Positions 1 to 14,006 of a stretch of 14,006 bases of DNA are shown here, piece by piece. Each line of letters begins with the position of its first letter. Position 1 is the stretch's first letter. The position numbers and the translations under genes are program-made. Source of the stretch: Saccoglossus kowalevskii (taxonomy: Eukaryota > Hemichordata > Enteropneusta > Harrimaniidae); NCBI RefSeq assembly GCF_000003605.2, contig NW_003139817.1, positions 452,979 to 466,984 of the forward strand, written 5' to 3'. Under the pieces are notes generated by a model. It saw only the letters and a program-made list of their open reading frames with translations, made no database searches and was not told the origin of the DNA.

Positions 1-182
1 GTAATATTTTCAACTTCTTGTTAAAAACCCCAAGTCCAATTGCTTTGATATTACATATATAGGTACTACATGTGGATCTCTCTCAGATTTGTTCATTTTG
101 TAATGATATCTTCAATTCTCTAATTTTGGTGAATATTTTTGTCATTTTTGGTAAAAAATGATATTTTCGACTGCTTGTTAAC
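1..182 (+). repeat. 157-bp repeat, left-edge copy
   Basis: The string cttcttgttaaaaacc begins at 14 and recurs slightly mutated at 171, giving a 157-base period. It shares long stretches with 12160-12790, such as caagtccaattgctttgata and the ggtactacatgtgg region. The similarity fades after about 182, and the copy continues off the left edge of the window. Orientation is the same as in the block at the right. Confidence 0.9.
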
Positions 183-1473
183 ATTTCTGTTATCGTAATC
201 TAACTTGGTGACGCTATGGTTAAGTTATTTAAATTTTATGTCAGGAAATCATACTAACATAAAAGTCTTTGGGAAATATTTTACTTTTTACATTAAAATT
301 TAATATTGGAACCAATACTTTAGATTTGTATTTTAATTTCCTAATCTTATCATGATATTTGATTGAGAGAAGTGTACGATCTATGGCAATTTTGCTACAG
401 TTAACATGATAAAAGTTGTGTATTTTATTTGAACTTTTATTTTTTATTCTTTTTTTTCACATTCTGTAAATTCAAATAAACATAATAGTATCCAGTTATT
501 ATTTGAGTTGTACATGGAAACTGAAAACATTAAAGTTTTATTTCAGAGCCTAAGTATGTCATGGTGATTTAATTCATTAGATGAAATCACTAATTTCCAA
601 CTACTGTACATGTTTTTATGATAAGCCTCTAGATAAAGTTATTTTAACTAATTTCCATGTATATATTGATACAACACAGAAATAGAGAGTGAAATAAAAA
701 TACAAAGAATAACAAAGATACTAACAAGAGATTGAACAAATAAAGAAGAATAAGTTATAGAGAAAATCAAATCATTTTTTAACTGCTGTGTAGTATTTCT
801 AGAAATACTGGTTATTATTTTGACGTCTATGCTAAGTAGTTTTTAGTTCCCATGTACAATGTTCACCATACTTTTACTGCCAAACACTACAAAGTATTCA
901 AGTTTATGACTTTGCCATCCTGCTGACATTTTATGTTCATAAACACTTTACATTGATTAGTTTAGTATGATCACTGGATAGTTATTAAACTCATCTATAG
1001 TTGTATTATATTCTCAAAGAAGGACTGGAACAGGAAGTCAGTAGAAGACAAAAGATTTTTTCGTTGGCATAGGGATGGAAAAGTTGGTTAGCATTTAGCA
1101 AGGGGGAAAACAGAGGTGTTAATCTGAAAATTTATTGTCTATTCTTGTTTTTGATTGGTCCTGACAATGTTTGGGGGATTGTGACGTAGCTTTGTCTTTG
1201 AGAATACTATCCTGTAATTATCATCATGTGATTGGTCAATTATGGTCAGGTGATTCTTTTCACTGTACACATACGAAAATTGTATCTAATACACTTTAAT
1301 ACACATTATGACATAGCTGCTATAATTAAATAAATCAACATGCAACAGCCACATAATAGGAAATAAACTGACTTTTATAGTTTAATGAATTTCAGAACTC
1401 TGCACCTGCACGCTAAAAAACACCTGTAAATTCCAATCTGGTGTTTGCTATTATTTTGTCATCTTTCTTTCAG
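183..1473 (+). other. Upstream intron of the kinase gene (partial)
   Basis: This is AT-rich non-coding sequence ending in the acceptor at 1473. I found no exon encoding the expected arginine-rich segment before SEIGFGK, and no ORF of interest. It holds a purine-rich stretch (about 680-770) and a GATTGGTC pair near 1153 and 1230. Because the exon at 1474 is internal, this stretch is read as intron, although an internal promoter for a shorter isoform is not excluded. Confidence 0.7.
1153..1237. promoter_or_regulatory. Two inverted CCAAT boxes flanking a TGACGT site
   Basis: GATTGGTC occurs at 1153-1160 and again at 1230-1237, with TGACGT at 1182-1187 between them. ATTGG is the reverse complement of the NF-Y core CCAAT, and TGACGT resembles a CREB/ATF site. 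All three lie within 85 bases, about 240-320 bases upstream of the first exon seen. Promoter function is inference only; it could equally be part of an interspersed repeat. Confidence 0.25.
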
Positions 1474-7765
<6,292 letters not shown>

Positions 7766-8194
7766 ATCCATAGAAGTAAACTTTATTAAATGGTATAATA
7801 TGTATATGTCAAGCTTTATTTAGCTTGCATTATGCCATCGTTACTCTTGGAGATGTCACACACAGACAGTGTGCACCACAACACTATTCTCATTGTACAT
7901 GCATCAGAAAACTGACTGAAATTTACCAAACCAATGCTGTAATTGTGCAATGATAATTATTGGTAATGTAACCGCCAACTGTCAGCTTTATAGCAGTGAT
8001 CATACAGAATATATAGATGTATATACACTATAAGGCAATGCTTTTTGTCTAGCATAATCTGTGCCCTCTTTTCCGTCAATTCTATTCATACCAGGCACTG
8101 AGATATAAAGCATCAAGTTTACATCAAGGCCGACACTCCCCCTACCCCAGAATGTTTTTCCTGTTAGGAACCATTTTGTAATTTTTTTAGCAGT

Positions 8195-8200
8195 AATAAA
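8195..8200 (+). promoter_or_regulatory. Candidate poly(A) signal AATAAA (proximal)
   Basis: This is the first AATAAA after the stop codon, 430 bases downstream. TGTA-containing sequence (attgtacat) follows within 20 bases. Confidence 0.45.
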
Positions 8201-8289
8201 TATTGTCATTATTGTACATATCCCATCCCATTACAACTACCGCCAGTAATGCTGTACTTTATTAACACCGACTTGTGATGCACATATTA

Positions 8290-8295
8290 AATAAA
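8290..8295 (+). promoter_or_regulatory. Candidate poly(A) signal AATAAA (distal)
   Basis: This is a second canonical hexamer 95 bases after the proximal one. Either or both could be used. Confidence 0.4.
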
Positions 8296-8315
8296 CAACT
8301 TTAACGTAAAAGTGA

Positions 8316-8862
8316 TCTATTCTGGCAAAAAAATTAGTTTATTATATTTACTGATATTTATGCTTCTATTTTGTGTCAGCCTAATCATTTTAAAATCCAT
8401 AGTTCTATGACTAATTATTGTGTAAACTAATGTACTTTGATTGGGTCCAATCAGTGACTAATGTGGCGTTACTTGTAAACTTCTTTACAACGCTATTGGT
8501 CAGAACACTCAGCAGGTGACTTCAATACCCAGGTGTCCATTTCAAATCTAGGTTTAATTTCATCATGCTAATTATTATAATAAGTGGAAAATGCTTACAT
8601 TTTTTTTTACGCAGCATTTACAGTGAACATAAGCAAATATTTTTTTTTTGTCATTTTATTTTTTGTGCCACTTTTGCAGGAGCAGTGTGTGTGTCTGAGA
8701 GCTTTGTAGTCTAGACTTGTATTGGAGATTGCATAGGTACACCTGCACTATATTTTAATATGCTCATCCCTGCAGTGGGTTGTTCAATGATGTTGTGCTT
8801 TTAGTAATGTCTCACAACTTGTAAATATCGGATTGAAAACAAATATATTATGTGGAATTGTT
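8316..8862. other. Non-coding stretch with CCAAT-type motifs
   Basis: No gene is seen. ATTGGGTCCAAT (8440-8451) is two opposed CCAAT boxes, followed by ATTGG at 8495-8499. Between them, gcgttacttgtaaac and tttacaacgc form an imperfect hairpin. T-rich runs lie at about 8598-8607 and 8641-8650. Confidence 0.5.
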
Positions 8863-9058
8863 AGAAAGAAGGGAAAGAGTTCCTGAAGGTCCCCTAACCC
8901 AAACCCTAATCTTAGCTCCCATTGTAATTCAATATGCCCCTGCATATAATTCTAAGTGATCCCAATGTATAATTGAAATGGAGGAGGGAAAATGGAGGGG
9001 CAGGGTTAGGATTAAAGTTATAGGGGAGGGGGCCCCAAGGAACTCTTACAGAAAGAAG
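8863..9058. mobile_element. Candidate short inverted-repeat transposon (MITE-like) with 9-bp target duplication
   Basis: The flanks agaaagaag at 8863-8871 and 9050-9058 are identical 9-base direct repeats. The enclosed 178 bases begin ggaaagagttcct and end aggaactcttac, so the termini are inverted repeats with one or two mismatches. Inverted complementarity continues imperfectly inward: the left arm has cccctaacccaaaccctaat and the right arm cagggttaggatta. There is no coding capacity, so any transposase came from elsewhere. A 9-bp duplication is compatible with Mutator-like elements, but the superfamily is not established. Confidence 0.65.
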
Positions 9059-9417
9059 TGATGATGTGTTATGTTTTAATCAAAGAGGTTGGAGATGGTT
9101 GCCAGGTGATCTTCCCTATTAAACTGTCATAATGAGTACATTTCATTTGAAGACTTAAAGACTTGTGACTGTGGGTATAAAGTGATCAGACACACATGGC
9201 TCATATTTTGATATATCTTAATTGTGAAGAGAATTCTATTGATGAAGTTATAAAATTAGAACATTATAATTAGGTTCATTTTTAGACATCGAGAAAACGA
9301 ATATGTATGTACACAAGAAAATTGCAATTTTTAGAGTTTTCTAGCCTATATGCTGGTTGTTAAACCCAGTCTCTGTTTTCTATTGCTCATAGTTCATTCA
9401 AATTGTTTTACTTTGAT
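9059..9417. other. Non-coding AT-rich spacer
   Basis: Nothing recognisable: no long ORF, repeat unit or RNA structure was noticed between the candidate transposon and the 65-bp array. Confidence 0.6.
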
Positions 9418-9682
9418 CAATACCTAGAGTGTGCTGTACTGTCCTGGACAGCATGGAAAACACATCAGGTTCTTTAGTGGTACAATACCTAGAGTGTGCT
9501 GCACTGTCCTGGACAGCATGGAAAACACATCAGGTTCTTTAGTGGTACAATACCTAGAGTGTGCTGCACTGTCCTGGACAGCATGGAAAACACATCAGGT
9601 TCTTTAGTGGTACAATACCTAGAGTGTGCTGTGCTGTCCTGGACAGCATGGAAAACACATCAGGTTCTTTAGTGGTACAATA
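9418..9682 (+). repeat. Tandem repeat, four copies of a 65-bp unit
   Basis: The string tacctagagtgtgctg starts at 9421, 9486, 9551 and 9616, so the period is exactly 65 bases. Copies differ mainly at two adjacent positions: gctgtactgtcc in copy 1, gctgcactgtcc in copies 2 and 3, gctgtgctgtcc in copy 4. Each unit contains TGTCC-T-GGACA. In copy 4 this extends to TGCTGTCC-T-GGACAGCA, with 8-bp arms. The array lies about 1.65 kb after the kinase stop codon. Confidence 0.97.
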
Positions 9683-11060
9683 TTAAAGGAATACACCTGT
9701 CATATATGAATCACTAATGTTGTATTTCATTTTTGTCTTTTCTAGGCAAATTATAGTGGAATTATGTTTTAAAATAGTGTTTTCAAACAGTATGATAGAA
9801 CATTGTTGGTTGAACTCCAACTGTTGATGGGTGGTGATGTTGGAGTGACTACTGCACTTATTTCACTTACCTGTTTGTTTGATTCTCTTAAAAAAAATGG
9901 GATGTTCATACCATGAAGATGTTTTCTTTGTATTGGTGCCATACACTCACTCAGAATCATTTTAGTTCTTTTTTGATCAGTTTCTGTTCAAATCTCAACA
10001 CTGCTGTAAATATTGGTGCTTTTAATAATGTTTTTTTTTTTTATTTATATAGTGTTACTTTTTCTTCCGTACTTCAGTGCTTATGAAATCATTGCATCAC
10101 TTTGGTTACACTGTAAACCGACTTGATTGCCTCCGATTTTTGCAAAGCAAAATAGAGCAGTGTCTGTTTGCTTGGCTAAAAAAGAAAGAAAAAAAGATTT
10201 GCTACTGGTCTTAAAATTTATAAAAGTGGATGCAAAGATGCGCTTTTCTTTGGGGCAATTTTTTCTTCTCATGTTTTTCAATATTTTGCCAGAAATCAGT
10301 AAAAAAAACTCATGTGCACGCTGACCAGAAACAAATTTTTTTTTTTACCTTAGCCATTTAAAACGTATAATCAGTACTGATTTGAGTTGCCATGGTAATT
10401 GTTATATGTGTAGATAATCATGGTAGCATAATTTGAGTGTATAATTGTCTGATAACCAAATTGGCAAGTCTTCTCTTCTGTTTTAATAACGAGTGAAATC
10501 CTGTTGTGGACCGTTTAGTTGTGGGAGTGTGAAGACTATTTTTGTATTTCACTGATGCTTTCAAAGCTTTGTGGCAGTAAGGTGAAACTTGCAAGAGTCT
10601 TGAAACCCCCCCCCCCCCTCTTTCTTATAAAATGATTTTTTTTTTTAAGGGAGAGGTTTTTTCTTTTCTTTTTTTCTCACTGTTTTTTCACTTTATAGTA
10701 ATCACTGAAATTTCATCTTTGAACTTTCAACTTGCCAGACCAAAACCTCCCGAAAACAAAAACCGTGCAATGTTTTTTTTTTTTTTTTTTCAGTAGCTGT
10801 AGGATTATTGTTTGGAATGGGTCTTAGTAGGTATTAGCAATGTATTCATTATTGCCAGCTTTGTAGTGTACAAAGATTGCACATTGCATTTCTCAGTTCA
10901 GTGTGTTAAAATATATGAAATCGCTGGTGTATTTGTCTACAAAATTAAAATGCAATATTTTAGATTTCAAACTGATTTGAGTTTGGTTGTCTTTATTCAG
11001 TAAATGTGTGCTGTGTTGATAGCAAGAATGCACGATATCTATTTCTCGTTTTGATCATTA
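9683..11060. other. T-rich intergenic or distal UTR sequence
   Basis: No supported gene is present. The stretch has repeated poly-T runs (near 10030, 10337, 10637 and 10772-10790) and a C13 run at 10606-10618. Open frames of 60-70 codons on both strands are lysine/phenylalanine-rich and look like chance. Confidence 0.55.
10606..10618 (+). repeat. Poly-C run (13 C)
   Basis: Thirteen consecutive C are followed by a CT-rich and T-rich stretch. It is similar to the C16 run in the kinase intron. Confidence 0.95.
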
Positions 11061-11092
11061 CCCCCCACCCACACACACACACCCCCATCCCT
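11061..11092 (+). repeat. CA/C-rich low-complexity tract
   Basis: This is a short stretch of C runs around an (AC) microsatellite of about six units. Confidence 0.85.
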
Positions 11093-11214
11093 GCAAATTT
11101 TGTCAAATTGAATACTGCCCTCAAATGTGAGAGTGGTGAAGTATATTGCTCCCATTAGTGCATTTTTCAACCAATCAGGTGACAAAATTCACTGTTTCTA
11201 TTTTCTGTATGTAC

Positions 11215-11385
11215 TACAGTAAAACGTTGTATATAACCCAACGTCAAATATCCAAATTGTTCAGTAATCTGAGCATGTGTTATGTCCCCAGACACTACGG
11301 TGTGTATCCGACCACTTGTTAGGTCATTGCTCATTGAAAGTGTGTTGTACAATTGATTGCTTGAATGTTGGATGGTTTTACTCAA
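11215..11385. mobile_element. Possible decayed pogo/Tigger-like non-autonomous element
   Basis: The left end reads TA-CAGTAAAAC followed by gttgtatataac, and the right side has gttggatggttttact (11367-11382), roughly its reverse complement. CAGTAAAAC-type termini next to TA are typical of pogo/Tigger elements. The right terminus reads ACTC instead of ACTG and no TA follows, so it is old or the boundary is wrong. The span has no transposase. Confidence 0.35.
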
Positions 11386-11579
11386 CGTAAAATTAAGGAA
11401 GGGAAAGATTACCACCTGGTAATTAAGTACATGTGTAAGTCAGTCTTTTTACATGACAGGCACCTCAAATCACTGATCACCAACCCCCTAAGACGTTGGT
11501 TTCAACTCATTATCAACCTAGCTGTGAAAATTATTTTTAGTCTCCAATCGAACGCAGTCCGAAAACAGAGACTTATGGA

Positions 11580-12066
11580 TTGACCTCTGCATAAATCTGT
11601 GCGTGCGTCCATGTCTACTTCCCTTTGGACCTGTATCTTAGACATATGACACCTGACATGCCTGGACTGGTTACATTCAAATTTCATACATGCATCATAC
11701 ATAACATTATACATATGCACATCAATTTGTTTCACAGTCTGATTCAAGATGGCAGAATGGCAGTGATTTTTGTGCTGAAAAATCATCAAAATTAAGCATT
11801 TTTGGCATTTCGAAACCGGATCTTGGCTGTTTACAGTTGGATTTCAAACTTGGTACATACATTGGACATTATAGGACCTTGATGCATGTCATTTTCAGAT
11901 CGGTTTGGACTGTTGGCCATTTTGTTTTAGTGAATGTGGTTCAGACATGCTTTGACTGATTATGTTCACATTATATATATTTATTATACATTATGTCATA
12001 GATATACAGATGTATTGGTTTGATTATCTGATTCAAAATGGCCTACTGGTGGCCATTTTGTTTTAA
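11580..12066. repeat. Diverged duplication with about 289-bp spacing
   Basis: The segment from gacatgcctggactggt (11655) onward resembles that from gacatgctttgactgat (11944) onward. Both run through an AT-rich acat/atat stretch to ctgattca-agatggc (about 11740) and ctgattcaaaatggc (about 12028). The shared order over more than 100 bases argues for an old tandem duplication or two adjacent repeat copies. The phrase ggccattttgtttta occurs twice within it. Confidence 0.65.
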
Positions 12067-12804
12067 TTAGCTCCGCTGTCGAGCTTTGTCGAGCAGAGCT
12101 TATCGTATGAGTGATTGTCCGTCGTCATCGTCCGGTGTCCATCGTTCGTGTCAATGTTTTACTTTTAATTCTCTAAATTTGGTGAATATTTTTGGTAAAA
12201 AGTGATATTTTCGACTTCTTGTTAAAAACCGCAAGTCCAATTGCTTTGATATTACAAATATAGATACTACATGTGGACCTCACTAAGATTTGTTCAATTT
12301 GTAATGATATCTTTAATTCTCTAAATTTGGTGATAATTTTTGTCATTTTTGATAAAAAGTGATATTTTCGACTTCTTGTTAAAAACCGCAAGTCCAATTG
12401 CTTTGATATTACATATATAGGTACTACATGTGTATCTCTCTCAGATTTGTTCATTTCATGATGATATCTTTAATTTTCTAATTTTGGTGAATATTTTTGT
12501 CATTTTTGGTAAAAAGTGATATTTTCAACTTCTTGTTAAAAACCACAAGTCCAATTGCTTTGATATTACATATATAGATACTACATATGGACCACTCTCA
12601 AATTTGTTCATTTCATGATATCTTCAATTCTCTAATTTTGATGAATATTTTTGGTAAAAAGTGATATTTTCTTCTTGTTAAAAACCACAATCATTTATGG
12701 TTAAAAATTATATTTTTGAATTCTTGTTGAAAACAGCAAGTCCCATTGCATTGATACTATACATATTGTTCATTTTCTAATGATATCTTCTGTTCAATTA
12801 GCTC
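12065..12804 (+). mobile_element. Composite repeat element with GC-richer leader and internal 157-bp tandem units
   Basis: A leader (12065-12160) opens with an imperfect hairpin, AGCTCCGCT at 12069-12077 against AGCAGAGCT at 12092-12100, followed by tccgtcgtcatcgtcc. It passes into tandem units: cttcttgtt occurs at 12215, 12372, 12529 and 12671, giving spacings of 157, 157 and 142, and a decayed unit lies at about 12720. The sequence aattagctc occurs at both ends (12065-12073 and 12796-12804). The architecture recalls non-autonomous Helitron/helentron or 'pearl'-type elements of marine invertebrates, which carry internal tandem repeats. That assignment is inference. Confidence 0.6.
12163..12790 (+). 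repeat. 157-bp tandem repeat, about four copies
   Basis: The units share cttcttgttaaaaacc, caagtccaattgctttgata and the gatatctt-aattctctaa-tttggtgaatattttt segment. The third-to-fourth spacing is shortened to 142 by small deletions, and decay increases to the right. It is the same repeat and orientation as at 1-182. Confidence 0.92.
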
Positions 12805-13613
12805 AGCCGATAGACTGCTTGTTAATTTTGTTCCAGAGCAATATCTCTCAATATGGACAACTACATATTTGACGATCAGATACCCATACAAGATGACTGA
12901 ATGTCATTTTAATGTTAAAAAATCATAATCATGCATCAGCTTCTGGAGCCATATCTCTGATATGTTTATATTCCATATATATCTTAAATTTGATAACTAG
13001 TAGAGACTGTGCCATGCATGGCTTGTCATTAAACAGAATAAATACAGCTATACTATTGCCCTGGTGTTTCATTCAAGTATCCGACGTAAATCGATCTCCA
13101 CTAAACATCGCTCATTCCAAAATGTCCTGCCCCTAAGTTTGCACAATCGAAATGTTTGTATATCCGAACAAAAATCATGTCTGGGCTGTTCGGATATCAA
13201 CTACCATTCAATTACATGCATGTCAAGTTTGAATAAAATCCGTCAAGGCATGCCTCAGAAATGGTCATGACATACTGTATGTTGATTTGACCTGCACACG
13301 TATCCCATTATGACTTTGCTTTGTATCAACCAACGAATGAAGACATGTTGAAGAAATGAGGATAAACAGATAGACGTAACCCAAAACCCAAGTCACCATT
13401 TATGACTATGTCGAACGAGGACTAAAAATAAAACTAATTGTGTGTGTGCCCTAGTGTGCACAAAATACATTCAAATATATATTTTCAAGTATATACAAGA
13501 CACTTCGCGATGAGCGTCTTTTGCGGTCAGTAATATTCACGAACATTTTTGTTCACAATTGGCGATCCGTTCTGCTAGGATTGCCCTTAAAATCAATTTT
13601 GTGTTTCTGAGTG
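12805..13613. other. Non-coding sequence with a hairpin and no supported gene
   Basis: Short overlapping open frames occur at 12912-13270 but show no domain and are rich in residues expected from AT-rich sequence. A strong inverted repeat at 13160-13197 is listed separately. The tccga strings near 13080 and 13163 hint at old transposon-derived sequence. Confidence 0.5.
13160..13197. repeat. Perfect 11-bp inverted repeat with a 16-base loop
   Basis: ATATCCGAACA (13160-13170) is exactly complementary to TGTTCGGATAT (13187-13197). It is the longest perfect hairpin I noticed and may be part of a decayed DNA transposon. Confidence 0.75.
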
Positions 13614-14006
13614 TGTGTTTTCACCTATTAATTCTTCTGTGATTGTTTTGGCTTGGCCTATTTCCCTCAAACTTGACAGGCAGGTCACACCACCACCCTA
13701 GTTATTAGGTAAAATCTGAAGAAAAAAATTGGCCTATCGTTGCCATAGTAACAGCCAAAAAACTGGATAGCTTCGTGCTAAATGAATCTCCTCCTACAAA
13801 TTTAGGATAAAACTCTTCAGACATAGCTCATTCTACTCAGCTGGAGTGTGGGCACTAAGTTACTATTTGAATTTTTGATATCTGTTTTCATTACCGACAA
13901 ATTTGACTCTTCTGTGAACCGTTTGGTTCAAACTTGGCGGGCAAGTCACACCTTCACTCTAGTTAGGTTGTAAATCTGAAAACAAATTCTCGCTCACCGC
14001 TGCCAT
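13614..14006 (+). repeat. Diverged tandem repeat, about 260-bp period, running off the right edge
   Basis: The tract from tgttttcacctattaattcttctgtg through acttgacaggcaggtcacacc to cgttgccat (13614-13744) returns as tgttttcatta, cttctgtgaa, acttggcgggcaagtcacacc and ccgctgccat (13883-14006). The acttg anchors at 13671 and 13932 are 261 bases apart. The second copy lacks some bases near 13925, and the repeat continues past the end of the window. Confidence 0.75.

Larger units (their letters stand above)
7766..8315 (+). other. Probable 3' UTR of the kinase gene
   Basis: The sequence directly follows the stop codon, is AT-rich and has no splice-like coding continuation. The downstream limit is set only by the first AATAAA hexamers at 8195 and 8290. 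A longer UTR running into the T-rich sequence beyond is possible. Confidence 0.55.

Noticed and set aside
1021-1110. Purine-rich stretch considered as the missing arginine-rich upstream exon
   Set aside because: No frame gives the expected basic RRAS-type peptide, and suitable splice sites are absent.
10081-10324. Opposed open frames rich in Lys and Phe
   Set aside because: Both strands are open over an A/T-rich stretch, as expected by chance, with no homology I recognise.
11167-11415. Minus-strand 82-codon open frame
   Set aside because: It coincides with the suspected pogo-like relic, and the residues do not resemble a transposase.
12173-12454. Minus-strand 93-codon open frame with internal repetition
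   Set aside because: It is a translation of the 157-bp repeat units and lacks coding features.
12912-13270. Two overlapping short open frames
   Set aside because: No domain, no splice context and they are embedded in repeat-rich sequence.

Overview
The window is eukaryotic, almost certainly from an invertebrate animal. It is AT-rich and carries GT-AG introns of about 0.2 to 1.1 kb, homopolymer runs, short tandem arrays and diverged interspersed repeats. The kinase it encodes has the cyclin-contact motif PCTAIRE and closely resembles animal CDK16/17/18. The repeat landscape (a 157-bp internally tandem element behind a GC-richer 'tccgtcgtcatcgtcc' leader) resembles that of marine invertebrates such as bivalves, hemichordates or lancelets. 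The sequence alone does not settle the phylum.

The only gene I can support is the 3' part of a PCTAIRE-type cyclin-dependent kinase on the + strand. Nine exons (1474-1645, 2715-2809, 3958-4020, 4629-4752, 5373-5493, 6274-6520, 6741-6831, 7316-7393, 7728-7765) join in one reading frame into 342 residues plus a stop. They cover the last residues before the kinase domain, the whole kinase domain, and the C-terminal tail ending RRQSMLF. The first exon seen starts at a splice acceptor, so the regulatory N-terminus lies upstream of the window. All catalytic residues are present and all junctions are canonical, so the gene looks functional. Candidate poly(A) signals lie at 8195 and 8290.

Layout: 1-182 is the edge of a 157-bp repeat. 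183-1473 is intron, with a pair of GATTGGTC boxes. 1474-7765 is the kinase gene; its introns hold a degenerate GGTCA-rich repeat (about 1680-2500), a palindrome-rich stretch (about 3290-3545) and three copies of an 89-bp tandem repeat (5555-5826). 7766 to about 8300 is the probable 3' UTR. Then follow non-coding sequence, a candidate short inverted-repeat transposon with a 9-bp target duplication (8863-9058), a tandem array of four 65-bp units (9418-9682), T-rich sequence (9683-11060), a possible pogo/Tigger-like relic (11215-11385) and, from about 11580 to the end, a mosaic of diverged repeats. That mosaic includes a second, multi-copy block of the same 157-bp repeat seen at the left edge.

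I see no rRNA, tRNA, CRISPR array or bacterial gene. No new multi-gene system is apparent; the most interesting unexplained material is the repeats.
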